NCBI GenBank assembly: GCA_944372585.1
Contig: CALVZQ010000008.1
Location: forward strand, 1 to 49,792
DNA from: an uncultured Clostridia bacterium
GTDB taxonomy: Bacteria > Bacillota > Clostridia > Christensenellales > UBA1242
Reading direction: 5' to 3'
Length of the DNA stretch: 49,792 nt
Shown in pieces: positions 34,701 through 42,535 of this stretch. Within the stretch, counting starts at the first letter, position 1. Every line of letters begins with the position of its first letter. A model generated the notes under the pieces. The model did no database searches. It was not told the origin of the DNA and saw only the letters and a program-made list of their open reading frames with translations. The translations under genes were made by a program, and so were the position numbers.

Positions 34701-35347
34701 TGTCAGGACACCCATTGCAAGACTATGTGAAACGTTTTGAGGACTTCACGTTGACTTCAGACATGCTTACTTCAAATTCTCAAGATGAAATAAGTGAAGA
34801 TGATGAATTTTCTGAAGAACAAAACACGAATGAAAGCAATTTGCAAGACGGTCAACCTTTTGTGTGCGGAGGGATCATCACGGAAGTCAACAAAAAGCGC
34901 TCTAAGTCTGGTCGAGAAATGTGTTATGTGAAATTGGAAGATTTGAAAGGAACTTTGGAAATCACATTTTTCAGCAATGCTTTTGCGAAATATAGAAATA
35001 TAATTGAAGAAGACAACTTGGTCACAATCAAAGGAAGAATCAATATTCGTGACGGAATGGCTCCTTCTGCTGTTGGAGAAGTTGTCATTTTGTGGAAAGA
35101 TGAAGATGAAAGTGTCACAAAAGCGAAACAAAAACAAAGACTCTGTTTGCGTTTTGACACCAAGAATCCAGACGTATATAGCAAAGTTAAAAATTCCATT
35201 GCTTCATATCCTGGAGAGACTCCAGTCGTCATCAAATGCAGTTCGTCAAATAAGGTGTTCAATTATCAACAACAAGTGAGAATAAACAACTATCTTCTCA
35301 ACGAACTTCGTGGAATTATTGGAAATGAAAATATTGTGGTTCAATAG
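31757..35347 (+). CDS. dnaE: DNA polymerase III subunit alpha (DnaE)
   Basis: At 1196 residues, this is the DnaE type. It has an N-terminal PHP domain (HLHVHTEFSLLDG, residues 7-19), catalytic PDFDVDFCMDRR (about 409-420, two Asp), third Asp near KMDFLGLRTL (about 577) and a helix-hairpin-helix. An OB fold follows at about 1020-1100 (CGGIITEVNKKRSKSG). It copies DNA; in Firmicutes DnaE usually extends primers for PolC. Coupled to whiA by TAATG. Confidence 0.97.
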   Translation: MGDFVHLHVHTEFSLLDGIARINKLVDITKERGYSAVAITDHGNMYGTLQFFEECVKAGIKPIIGCEFYICHDLHKKQGKDDIGHIILLAKNNKGYHNLMKLNEIAFCDGFYYKPRIDYETLAQHSEGVICLSACLAGHIPSLIMQRRFDEADALALKLKGMFAEGDFYLEIQNHNIPEQKIVNQYLAEMSKKFNIKMVATNDVHYLYKEDAEMQDVLMCVQMGKYLDDTDRLKFSTDEFYLKTYEEMMDAMQGFEEAVANTVEIAEKCEVVIRTKSLGEIPFVDAKYKLPASKNYIPVYTTSTGEEPYEFLKRISYEGLYKNYKKVTQDLIDRLEMELQIIKEQGFVEYFLIVWDYIHYAESQGIPVGPGRGSGAGSLVAYCSGITKIDPIRYSLFFERFINKERVSMPDFDVDFCMDRRGEVIEYVKRRYGVDHVAGIGTFGCMQAKNAIRDVARVLRTPNPDVMKITKLIPSKLPDGIKKPPVLKYYFGTTGKPENDKYIIPELRELYDNDENIKRIADMAIKLEGVPRNTSQHACGVLIAPEPVANFVPVAKTDNERVTQYSMIELEHLGLLKMDFLGLRTLTDIKKACDYIYQNYGKKIDFYNMSYDDPKVFEMLAEGKTDAVFQLESAGFKKFMKELKPTCLEDIIAGVSLYRPGPMDSIPKFVRNKQNPDEVVYDDPCLENILDVTYGCIVYQEQVMKIVQVMGGYSLGQADNIRRIMGKKQVDKIDKEREKFIYGWEDPEGKKSIPGAVKLGHDAKVADKIFNEMKEFAKYAFNKSHAAAYAHVTYQTAYLKCYYETEFITAILNDRITNADDLKKYVSFARSEGIEVLPPDINKSLTYFNVENKSIRFGLGGLKHVGTAVTDNIIKEREQNGLFKSFDDFISRAVQVGVNKKAIECLILSGAFDCFGYARSQYMAVYEKLVERAIKDKKSNQLGQISFFGEDKIVDTTDYPDIKEFNKKTLLKYERDIIGVYMSGHPLQDYVKRFEDFTLTSDMLTSNSQDEISEDDEFSEEQNTNESNLQDGQPFVCGGIITEVNKKRSKSGREMCYVKLEDLKGTLEITFFSNAFAKYRNIIEEDNLVTIKGRINIRDGMAPSAVGEVVILWKDEDESVTKAKQKQRLCLRFDTKNPDVYSKVKNSIASYPGETPVVIKCSSSNKVFNYQQQVRINNYLLNELRGIIGNENIVVQ

Positions 35348-35355
35348 AGGTTAAT

Positions 35356-36234
35356 ATGAAAATTTTAGTTTTGGCTAGTGGTGGAGATGCACCAGGAATG
35401 AACAGATTTATGTGGGAGATATACAGAAAGTTTAGGAACGATGTTTATTTCGCTTTTGCCGGTTTCACTGGTCTTGTTAATGGTCAAATCTTTCCACTTT
35501 CTGAAGTGATTGACAAAAAGAAGAGAAATAGTGCAGGGGTTGTGACGAAATCTTCTCGTTGCCCAGAGTTTAAACATGCCAAATATTTCAATATGGGGCT
35601 GGAAAATGCGAAAAAATTTGATGTTGTGGTCATTTTGGGAGGCAATGGCTCAGAAAAAGGAGCAAAAAGATTGTTTGAAAGCGGAGTGAACACAATTTTT
35701 GTCCCAGGAACAATTGACAACGATGTGGAAGATTGTCATTACAGCATTGGCTTTTCAACTGCTGTCAAAGAAGCAGTCTATACAGTTGAGAACACCATGC
35801 CAAGCATTGACGCCTTTTTGAATGCTTGTTTGTTTGAGGTTATGGGCAGAGAAAATTCTTCAATTTGCGAAGAAGTTGCAAGACAAGTTGATGCTGACTA
35901 TCAAGTTGTCGATGAAAAAACTCTTGACTATGAAAAAATGAAAAATGTCATTTTGAAGAAATATATTGCTTCAAGCAGCGCCAAAATCATAGTCAGAGAA
36001 AATATTGCAAACATCACAGAAATTGCATCGAAACTCAATGATATGCTTGGAATGAACATTGTCAAGACTCAAATTGTCGGAAGAACACAAAGAGGCGGAA
36101 AACCAACAAGGCAAGAACTTTCAATGGCAACAAAGTTTGCAAAAGAGACTGTTCGTTGCATCAAAACCAAAGTTTTTGGTGTGAGAGTTTTGGCTGATGA
36201 AAATTTAAATATCATTGTGACAGAATTTAAATAA
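35356..36234 (+). CDS. pfkA: 6-phosphofructokinase-like protein with altered motif
   Basis: The 292-residue protein belongs to the PfkA family. GGDAPGMNR (9-17), PGTIDNDV (about 119-126, catalytic Asp), MGREN, and GRTQRGGKPT (about 238-247) are present. However, the usual GGDGS ATP/Mg loop reads GGNGS (about 95-99), replacing the magnesium-binding Asp by Asn, and the protein is about 27 residues short. It may be a weak or regulatory paralogue, though dnaE-pfkA order is the normal place for the main enzyme. Confidence 0.85.
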   Translation: MKILVLASGGDAPGMNRFMWEIYRKFRNDVYFAFAGFTGLVNGQIFPLSEVIDKKKRNSAGVVTKSSRCPEFKHAKYFNMGLENAKKFDVVVILGGNGSEKGAKRLFESGVNTIFVPGTIDNDVEDCHYSIGFSTAVKEAVYTVENTMPSIDAFLNACLFEVMGRENSSICEEVARQVDADYQVVDEKTLDYEKMKNVILKKYIASSSAKIIVRENIANITEIASKLNDMLGMNIVKTQIVGRTQRGGKPTRQELSMATKFAKETVRCIKTKVFGVRVLADENLNIIVTEFK

Positions 36235-36238
36235 AAGA

Positions 36239-36262
36239 TGTCAAAGTTAGTTAACTTTGACA
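36239..36262. repeat. 24-base palindrome after pfk
   Basis: TGTCAAAGTTA (36239-36249), GT, TAACTTTGACA (36252-36262). No T run follows, so it is either a weak terminator or a protein-binding site. Confidence 0.6.
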
Positions 36263-36349
36263 TTGGCAAAATAAAAGACGCTTTTTAATTCTTAAATCAT
36301 TTTTAAATAATTTTTATAAATTTTTATATATATCTTTATCGTTTTTGGT

Positions 36350-36946
36350 TCAAAACCACGAGTTCATGTCTGGGTCATGGTCATAATCATAACGTATGCT
36401 TCTCTCGATCAAAAAATCGAAATCTTCAAATGTGAATAATCTAAAGAAATTTACATCAACGCCTGCATTTATCCCATACGACCTTCTAAGCCCTCCCTCA
36501 CCATGCACATGTCCAAATATATTTATATACCCGTCCTTATGTTTGTGCGGATAATGATTTAAATAATATTTCTTGCCATTGTGAGTGAGTTTTAAATCTT
36601 TAACCACATCATCTATGCCGATAGACTTTGCCCATATTTTGAAATTTGAAAAATTGTTATTGAAAAAATACTTAACTATGCGCTCCTCATTATTTCCCAT
36701 TATCAAAACAATTTTTGCTTTAATTTTTTTCACCCATTTAGGCACAATATCTCTCCAGACCGTTGAGTTTTCATCGTTGCAATCAAACATGTCTCCTACA
36801 CAAAAAATAGTATCATTTTTCTTTGCGACTTTATTCCAGGTCTTGACGATATATTTGTCACAAGCAGTTACGTTTTTAAACGGGCGCCTTTCATTCTTGA
36901 AAGTTGAAACATCTCCAAAATGCACATCGGCAGTGAAATAGTACAT
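36350..36946 (-). CDS. metallophosphoesterase
   Basis: I start this at 36946 (MYYFTADVHFGD), where AAGGAAA lies upstream; a frame 51 bases longer has no ribosome site. The 198-residue protein has the calcineurin-like motifs DVHFGD (7-12), GDMFDC (about 51-56), GNNEE (about 84-88, Asn in the place of the usual His), NHYPH (about 131-135) and GHVHGEG (about 145-151). It is an AT-rich single gene with no sign of a partner; the substrate is unknown. Confidence 0.88.
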   Translation of the reverse strand: MYYFTADVHFGDVSTFKNERRPFKNVTACDKYIVKTWNKVAKKNDTIFCVGDMFDCNDENSTVWRDIVPKWVKKIKAKIVLIMGNNEERIVKYFFNNNFSNFKIWAKSIGIDDVVKDLKLTHNGKKYYLNHYPHKHKDGYINIFGHVHGEGGLRRSYGINAGVDVNFFRLFTFEDFDFLIERSIRYDYDHDPDMNSWF

Positions 36947-37130
36947 AAAAATTTCCTTTAATATTATGATATCAAATATTATAGCACATTTTGGCAAAAT
37001 TTTTAAATAAAATCTATGCTTTACAAATGATCTTTTATGATTTAATGAATTTATATTAGAGTACAGACAAAATGATTGCCAAACTTAAAGTTGCGAAAGC
37101 ACGAAAAATCTTTAAAAATTCTAGAAAGAA

Positions 37131-37152
37131 AAAAGGAGTTTCACTCCTTTTT
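37131..37152 (-). terminator. terminator of the SPOR-domain gene
   Basis: On the minus strand AAAAGGAGT, GAA loop, ACTCCTTTT and further T, ending the gene at 37151. Confidence 0.8.
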
Positions 37153-37876
37153 ATCCCAACAAGATTTTGCAGTAAGTCTGTTTGATTAATGATGAAAATG
37201 TTTGATTTTGTGTGTCATAATTTTCACTTATCAAATTCGAAAGACAATCATTTGTTTCTGTTAATGCTGATTGCAATGATTGAAGTGTTTTGTTGTTTGA
37301 TTCTTTGAAATATGTGTCAAAATTTGCTTTGGTTGAAACATTTTCAGAGTAGATGGTGTTACATTCCAATTTTGCTTTGGTCTTGTCAAAAACATTTGTA
37401 TCCAAACTTATTGCAACATCATACAGTTCTTTGAAAGTTTCAATTTTTGATTTTAGGCAGTTTGTCAAAATTGTTTTTTCGTCTGCAGAAAAATTTCCCT
37501 CCACATTTGATTCCTCCAGTTCAATTGTCAAAATTTCTGTTTCAATTCCACTTGCCTGAAGATTATTTTTGACAAGTTCTGCATCATTAAAATTTTCATA
37601 TATGCTGGCTATGAGATAGAATTTGCCATCTTTTTCACAGATGTAACCTGCGCCATTTTGTGCTTGCAATTCTTGTTTGAAAGAGGAAAGTTCTGTTTCT
37701 GTTGCTCCACTTTTCATTGAAATTGCATACACAGTTTGGTCGTCACAGGAGACAACAGAGGTGTATTGAAACAGGTTTGAAGTCACTATGGCGGTGGAAA
37801 TCAGATAGCCACACGAAACGCAAGCGCAAAGACCAACGATAATCAAAAAGAAAGACAGAACGGAAAATTTTTTCAT
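37151..37876 (-). CDS. membrane-anchored protein with SPOR-like domain
   Basis: The 241-residue protein has an N-terminal membrane segment (7-35) and an extracytoplasmic part. Residues 45-120 (VYAISMKSG, then FYLIASIYENFNDAELVKNNLQ) have the strand-helix pattern of SPOR domains, which bind denuded peptidoglycan. The rest is helical. The family role suggests cell wall or sporulation work. Expression seems leaderless: TATAAT is five bases upstream of the ATG. Confidence 0.7.
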   Translation of the reverse strand: MKKFSVLSFFLIIVGLCACVSCGYLISTAIVTSNLFQYTSVVSCDDQTVYAISMKSGATETELSSFKQELQAQNGAGYICEKDGKFYLIASIYENFNDAELVKNNLQASGIETEILTIELEESNVEGNFSADEKTILTNCLKSKIETFKELYDVAISLDTNVFDKTKAKLECNTIYSENVSTKANFDTYFKESNNKTLQSLQSALTETNDCLSNLISENYDTQNQTFSSLIKQTYCKILLG

Positions 37877-37887
37877 GCTCTATTATA
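37877..37887 (-). promoter_or_regulatory. leaderless -10 box of the SPOR gene
   Basis: TATAAT on the minus strand at 37887-37882, only five bases before the ATG. The -35 is weak. Confidence 0.55.
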
Positions 37888-37967
37888 TTTTCAAAATTTT
37901 TGACATATACCTTTCAAAACAAAATGAATTGATCTCAAAATTATTTTTATTTTGCTGAAAACTTTGT

Positions 37968-37982
37968 TATAATAAAATTATG
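37968..37982 (+). promoter_or_regulatory. leaderless -10 box of the patatin gene
   Basis: TATAAT (37968-37973) ends six bases before the ATG (37980); the gap AAAATT has no ribosome site. Confidence 0.6.
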
Positions 37983-38828
37983 AAAAACTTTTTCAATTTT
38001 TTTAACAAAAAACCAAAAATAGGCATAGCTTTTGGTGGTGGCGGTGCCAGAGGTTTTTCGCATATTGGCGTTATTAAGGCATTGAATGAGTTTGGTCTTG
38101 ATTTTGACTATGTTGCTGGAACAAGTGTTGGAAGCATCATTGGTGCGGCATATGCAAGCGGCATGACATGGAAAGAAATTTATGATGTTGCAAAAAAGTT
38201 GAAAACAAAAGACATCAAAACAAACAAAATCTTCTTTATGCCTTCAAAGACGGACGGAATTGAAACTTTGATGAAAGAAACACTGGGAGACATCAACATT
38301 GAAGAGTTGAAAAAACCATTTTCTGCGGTTGCTGTTGACATCAAATCAACGAAGGAAGTTTGCATAAGCCACGGAAATTTGGCAAAAGCGGTGGCTGGAA
38401 GTTGTTGCGTTCCTGGAATCTTTCAACCTGTTGAATTTGGTGATAGATTGCTTTGTGATGGGGGACTTCAAAACACTATTCCTGCAAACATTCCAAGATA
38501 TTTTGACTGTGACTATGTCATTGCTGTTGATTGCAACAGCACAAGAACTTATGGAACTGACAGTTCAAAAATGATTGATGTTTTGGGGTGTTCGATCAGA
38601 ATTTTGATGAAAAGTAATGCGGTTAAGGGATATATGTGTTCTGATGTCATGATTGCATCAGACAACAAACGTTTCAAATCTACCAAACTTGATGGACTTG
38701 ACGAGATGGTGGAAGAAGGATACAAAAATGCCATTGACATGATGTCTCAGATTATGCTTGTCTTTCAAGGCAAATTTCCAAAGAAAAAACTTAAAGATAT
38801 TGATAAGGACGAAATAGATTTTATTTGA
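37980..38828 (+). CDS. patatin-like phospholipase, RssA/YchK type
   Basis: The 282-residue protein has the patatin catalytic dyad: oxyanion loop GGGGARG (about 18-24), nucleophile Ser in GTSVG (Ser49) and Asp in DGG (160-162). These enzymes hydrolyse acyl esters, usually of phospholipids. It has no signal peptide. It overlaps the next gene, a metallo-beta-lactamase fold protein, suggesting a two-gene operon. Confidence 0.92.
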   Translation: MKNFFNFFNKKPKIGIAFGGGGARGFSHIGVIKALNEFGLDFDYVAGTSVGSIIGAAYASGMTWKEIYDVAKKLKTKDIKTNKIFFMPSKTDGIETLMKETLGDINIEELKKPFSAVAVDIKSTKEVCISHGNLAKAVAGSCCVPGIFQPVEFGDRLLCDGGLQNTIPANIPRYFDCDYVIAVDCNSTRTYGTDSSKMIDVLGCSIRILMKSNAVKGYMCSDVMIASDNKRFKSTKLDGLDEMVEEGYKNAIDMMSQIMLVFQGKFPKKKLKDIDKDEIDFI

Positions 38829-38830
38829 CA

Positions 38831-39937
38831 ATGGAAAAACTGCGTGAGAAAATGAAAAGAATAAAAGAAAATGACATTATAAAGTCATTTTTTATCATTA
38901 TCTATGTCATTGTTTGTGTGCTTCTTTTCATAAATCAATACAACATTCAATATTTTGCAAATGGATTTTCTGCAATTGATGACAAGAAATTGCAAGTGTA
39001 TTTTTTTGATGTCGGTCAGGCAACTGCAACAATGATTGTTTTGCCAAATGATGTGACCATGGTGATTGACACAGGAAGTTTGGACAGTGAAAAGGATTTT
39101 ATGGAAAGTGTCAACCTTGTGCTTGATCAAAACAATTTGGAAACGGTTGATTATCTGATCTTGACGCACTCGGATGAAGATCATGTGGGAGGCGCAGTTG
39201 CACTGTTGGAAAAATATCAAATCTACAATGTCATTCGTCCAAAAATTTTGTCGACAAGTGCCAGTGAAGTGGAAAATGAAAACTACAAACTTGTCACAAC
39301 ACAGGTCTATGAAGATGTGATAACTGCAGTATACAGCGAGCCATATTGCCAAGTCACCTTCATGGAAGACGAGGCAATGTTTGCAGGGAAAGATACATAC
39401 ATCAGATTTTTTGCATGTCAAAATGATAGTTATTCAGAAACAAATGATTATTCTCCGTTTATAAATATAGTCTACAAAAACAATTCTTTTCTCTTTACAG
39501 GAGATGCATCAGAAGATAGAGAAAAAGAATTGATTGAATATGCAAGTGAGAACGAAATTGACGTGAGTGTTGATTTCTTGCTTGTTGGTCATCATGGATC
39601 AAAATACAGCACAAGTTCAGAGTTTTTGGAATTTACAAATCCAAAGTTTGCTTTCATAAGCGCGGGTGACAATCTTCATCCGTCCTATGATGTCATCAAG
39701 CGTTTGCAGGAGAACGGGATTGAAGAAATTTATTGCACAAAGACAGATGGAATGATTGCTGTAGGTGTCGATGAGAATGGAAATTTTTTCATTAAAACGA
39801 CGAAATATTTTGTTGATTTGCCATTGATTATTGTCTTGTTTTCATGTGTGTTTTTCTGTTTGGTTTGTTTGTTTGACAGATATTATTACAAAAGACGACG
39901 CAATATATACCTTAGAAACAAACATTTGGTTTCATAA
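38831..39937 (+). CDS. membrane-anchored metallo-beta-lactamase fold hydrolase
   Basis: The 368-residue protein has a membrane anchor at residues 17-36, a ComEC-type beta-lactamase domain, and a second membrane helix near 330-352. Zinc motifs: THSDEDH (112-118), LFTGDAS and GHHGSKYS. FFDVGQATATMIVLP at the domain start is typical of competence-related nucleases and CHAP-linked hydrolases. It lacks the competence channel domain. ATG at 38831 overlaps the patatin stop region; the TTG six bases earlier is possible. No clear ribosome site, so coupling is likely. Confidence 0.88.
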   Translation: MEKLREKMKRIKENDIIKSFFIIIYVIVCVLLFINQYNIQYFANGFSAIDDKKLQVYFFDVGQATATMIVLPNDVTMVIDTGSLDSEKDFMESVNLVLDQNNLETVDYLILTHSDEDHVGGAVALLEKYQIYNVIRPKILSTSASEVENENYKLVTTQVYEDVITAVYSEPYCQVTFMEDEAMFAGKDTYIRFFACQNDSYSETNDYSPFINIVYKNNSFLFTGDASEDREKELIEYASENEIDVSVDFLLVGHHGSKYSTSSEFLEFTNPKFAFISAGDNLHPSYDVIKRLQENGIEEIYCTKTDGMIAVGVDENGNFFIKTTKYFVDLPLIIVLFSCVFFCLVCLFDRYYYKRRRNIYLRNKHLVS

Positions 39938-39996
39938 AAAGTGCATGTTTGTTTATTGAGTTATCAAAAAAATTTTGTATTAGTCAAACTTTGTGA

Positions 39997-40011
39997 TAAA
40001 ATAAACTTATG
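39997..40011 (+). promoter_or_regulatory. leaderless -10 box before the shikimate kinase-like gene
   Basis: TAAAAT (39997-40002), six bases before the ATG at 40009, with no ribosome site; a TTGTAT-like -35 lies near 39975. Confidence 0.55.
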
Positions 40012-40485
40012 GATATAAGAGATTTCAACAAAATTGTCATAGTATCCCTTTGTGATAGCTTTTCTAAAGATTTGGGAAATGCACTATCTCAAAATTTAGG
40101 CATGATTTTTTGTGATACTAAGGAGTTGATTGAATACGAACTTATAGACAAAAAGGCAATTGAAGAACTTTGCACAAAAGATTATTTGGAAAAGTCAGAA
40201 CGATCAGTCATTTCTCACATTGCGTCTTTTGAAAATGTTGTTGTGGCAATCAACTATGACTATTTGTTGCATAATATTAATATACTAAAATCCAACAGTT
40301 TGATTGTTTTTGTAAATTTGCCAAAAACGTTTGTGAAAGAAAAAGGCAATGTGATTGACTACATTGCTTTTGATGAGAGAGTGAAAACTCTCAAAAATAT
40401 TGCCACTTTGACAGTTAGCATCAGAAACACAAAAATTGATTTCGTTTGCAAAAAAGTTATGAGTGGTCTTGGAGGGATATTATGA
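40009..40485 (+). CDS. degenerate shikimate kinase-like protein without P-loop
   Basis: The 158-residue sequence follows the shikimate kinase layout: a first strand IVIVSL, then FCDTKELIEYE (about 34-44) in place of the family's DTD-x-x-IE segment, then a region (SERSVI) like RE-x-x-x-L, and LIVFVNLP like the last core strand. But the Walker A position reads SLCDSFSKDLG and lacks GxxGxGKS. It cannot be a normal kinase. It may be a structural or regulatory relative. Its 3' end overlaps the transketolase start by four bases. Confidence 0.6.
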   Translation: MDIRDFNKIVIVSLCDSFSKDLGNALSQNLGMIFCDTKELIEYELIDKKAIEELCTKDYLEKSERSVISHIASFENVVVAINYDYLLHNINILKSNSLIVFVNLPKTFVKEKGNVIDYIAFDERVKTLKNIATLTVSIRNTKIDFVCKKVMSGLGGIL

Positions 40486-42452
40486 AATTAACTCAAAAAG
40501 CATTGAACTATCTTAAAGCGCTCTCGGCAGAGACAATCACAAATGCAAAATCTGGGCATTTGGGAGTTTCTTTGGGTGCATCGTCGATTCTGTTTGCTCT
40601 CTTCAAAGACCATTACAACTTTGATGTTTCTGACACCGATTTTTTGAACAGAGACCGACTTGTTATGTCTGCTGGGCACGCAAGTGCACTTTATTATAGT
40701 CTCCTTTCAATGTTTGGATTCAATGTCTCTCTTCAAGATTTGAAGCAGTTCAGAAAATATGATTCAAAAACGCCAGGACACCCAGAATATAGAGTGACGG
40801 AAGGAGTGGAAGTTTCCACAGGACCTCTTGGGCAGGGGGTGGCAAATGCTGTAGGCATGGCAATTGCTGAAGCTGTCATGGAAGAGCGTTTTAACACAGT
40901 CGGTTTTAACATCATTGACAACTACACATATTGTTTTGTTGGAGATGGTTGTTTGATGGAAGGTGTCGCAATGGAAGCGGCAAGCCTTGCAGGAAATTTG
41001 AAACTCAACAAATTGATTTTGTTGTATGACAGCAATGATGTGACGATTGATGGTTCTTTGAGTTTGGCAAACAGAGAAAATGTTGCCAAGAAATTTTCTG
41101 CAATGGGTTGGAATGTCATCAAGGTTGCAAGAGGCAACAGTTATTGGTGGTGTTCGCAGGCAATTGGAAGAGCAAAGAAGAGCAAAAAACCTAGCATAAT
41201 CATTTTCAACACAACGATTGGAATTGGAACGCAGAAGGAAGGTACTTCCGCCGTTCATGCTGCAGTTTTGTCAGATGAAGAACTTGCATCTTTTAAAGAA
41301 AATTTGAAAGTCAAAGAAAGTTTCTATATTCCAAGTGACGTCAGAGAACTTTGCATGGCAAGCACAAGAAGAGGAAAACTCAATCATGAGAAGTGGAACC
41401 AAAATCTCGCCATGTATTCCAGCACACACCCAGAACTTTACAAATCTTTGATGGCATTTTTTGACAGAAAGAAGATTAATTTTGAAAGAATAATAAAAAA
41501 CATTTCAAAATATGATGGACAAAGCACAAGAAAGATAAATCACTATGCCTTGAGCGAACTTGCATATCAATGTCCGCAACTTATTGGTGGAACTGCTGAT
41601 GTTGGACCTTCAACTATGGCTTGCATTGATAATGCTGGAAATTTCTCCGCTGGATACAGAAGGGGAAAGAACATTCATTTCGGTGTTCGAGAACATGCTA
41701 TGGCTGGAGTTTGCAACGGTATTGCTCTTTATGAAGACTTCATAACATTTGATTCCACATTTTTGGCTTTTGCCAACTATGCAATTCCATCTCTTCGTAT
41801 GCGTTCAATGATGAAACTTCCGGTCATGTCTTTCTTCACCCATGACTCTTTGGCGGTTGGCCAGGACGGACCTTCACATCAACCGATTGAACAATTGACA
41901 CAACTCAGAGCAATAATTGGCAACACGATCTATCGTCCTTGTGACTTCAAAGAGTTGGTGGCAGGATATTACACATGCATCAGAGGATACAAGCCGGTTG
42001 CTTTTGCATTGTCAAGACAGGATATTCCGCACATTGACGGAACTTCATATGATGGTGCTCTGCTTGGGGGATATTTGATTCAAAATGCAGCAACAAAGCC
42101 AGATATTGTTTTGGTTGCAAGTGGTGCAGAAGTTGATTTGGCTGTGAAAACAGCGAAGGAACTTGGCAAAAAATATCAAGTCAATGTTGTTTCAATGCCA
42201 TCAATTGAAGTCTTTGAGCAACAGACAAATGGATATAAAAACAAAATCATCAGCAAAGAAGCATCGCTAGTGGTTGGAATTGAAGCGAGCAATGACACCA
42301 AGTGGCTCAAAATTTTGGGAGAAAGAGGCATTTTCTTTGGTGTTGAACAATATATGCACAGTGGAAATGGCGAGGAAGTCATGGCAAAGGCGGGATTCAC
42401 GGTGAAGAATTTGGTTAGGTTTGTTGAAGCAAAAATGAAAAGTCAAAAATAG
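40482..42452 (+). CDS. tkt: transketolase
   Basis: Transketolase (656 residues) moves two-carbon units between sugar phosphates. ThDP binding GDGCLMEGVAMEAASLAG (about 153-170), ISDGxH-like loops, FGVREHAM (about 404-411, catalytic Glu) and HDSLAVGQDGPSHQP (about 455-469) are canonical. I start at 40482 after GGAGGG, within the end of the preceding gene. Confidence 0.96.
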   Translation: MKLTQKALNYLKALSAETITNAKSGHLGVSLGASSILFALFKDHYNFDVSDTDFLNRDRLVMSAGHASALYYSLLSMFGFNVSLQDLKQFRKYDSKTPGHPEYRVTEGVEVSTGPLGQGVANAVGMAIAEAVMEERFNTVGFNIIDNYTYCFVGDGCLMEGVAMEAASLAGNLKLNKLILLYDSNDVTIDGSLSLANRENVAKKFSAMGWNVIKVARGNSYWWCSQAIGRAKKSKKPSIIIFNTTIGIGTQKEGTSAVHAAVLSDEELASFKENLKVKESFYIPSDVRELCMASTRRGKLNHEKWNQNLAMYSSTHPELYKSLMAFFDRKKINFERIIKNISKYDGQSTRKINHYALSELAYQCPQLIGGTADVGPSTMACIDNAGNFSAGYRRGKNIHFGVREHAMAGVCNGIALYEDFITFDSTFLAFANYAIPSLRMRSMMKLPVMSFFTHDSLAVGQDGPSHQPIEQLTQLRAIIGNTIYRPCDFKELVAGYYTCIRGYKPVAFALSRQDIPHIDGTSYDGALLGGYLIQNAATKPDIVLVASGAEVDLAVKTAKELGKKYQVNVVSMPSIEVFEQQTNGYKNKIISKEASLVVGIEASNDTKWLKILGERGIFFGVEQYMHSGNGEEVMAKAGFTVKNLVRFVEAKMKSQK

Positions 42453-42499
42453 ATAATTAATCACAAATTCTGACACTTTTCGATTTTTATCATAATCTT

Positions 42500-42527
42500 C
42501 ACAATTATATAATAGATATATATTGTG
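42500..42527. repeat. inverted repeat over the -10 box
   Basis: CACAAT (42500-42505) and ATTGTG (42522-42527) flank TATAAT (42508-42513). Extended AT pairing makes it near-palindromic, so it may be an operator that blocks RNA polymerase at the promoter of the next gene. Confidence 0.4.
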
Positions 42528-42535
42528 AGGATTTT

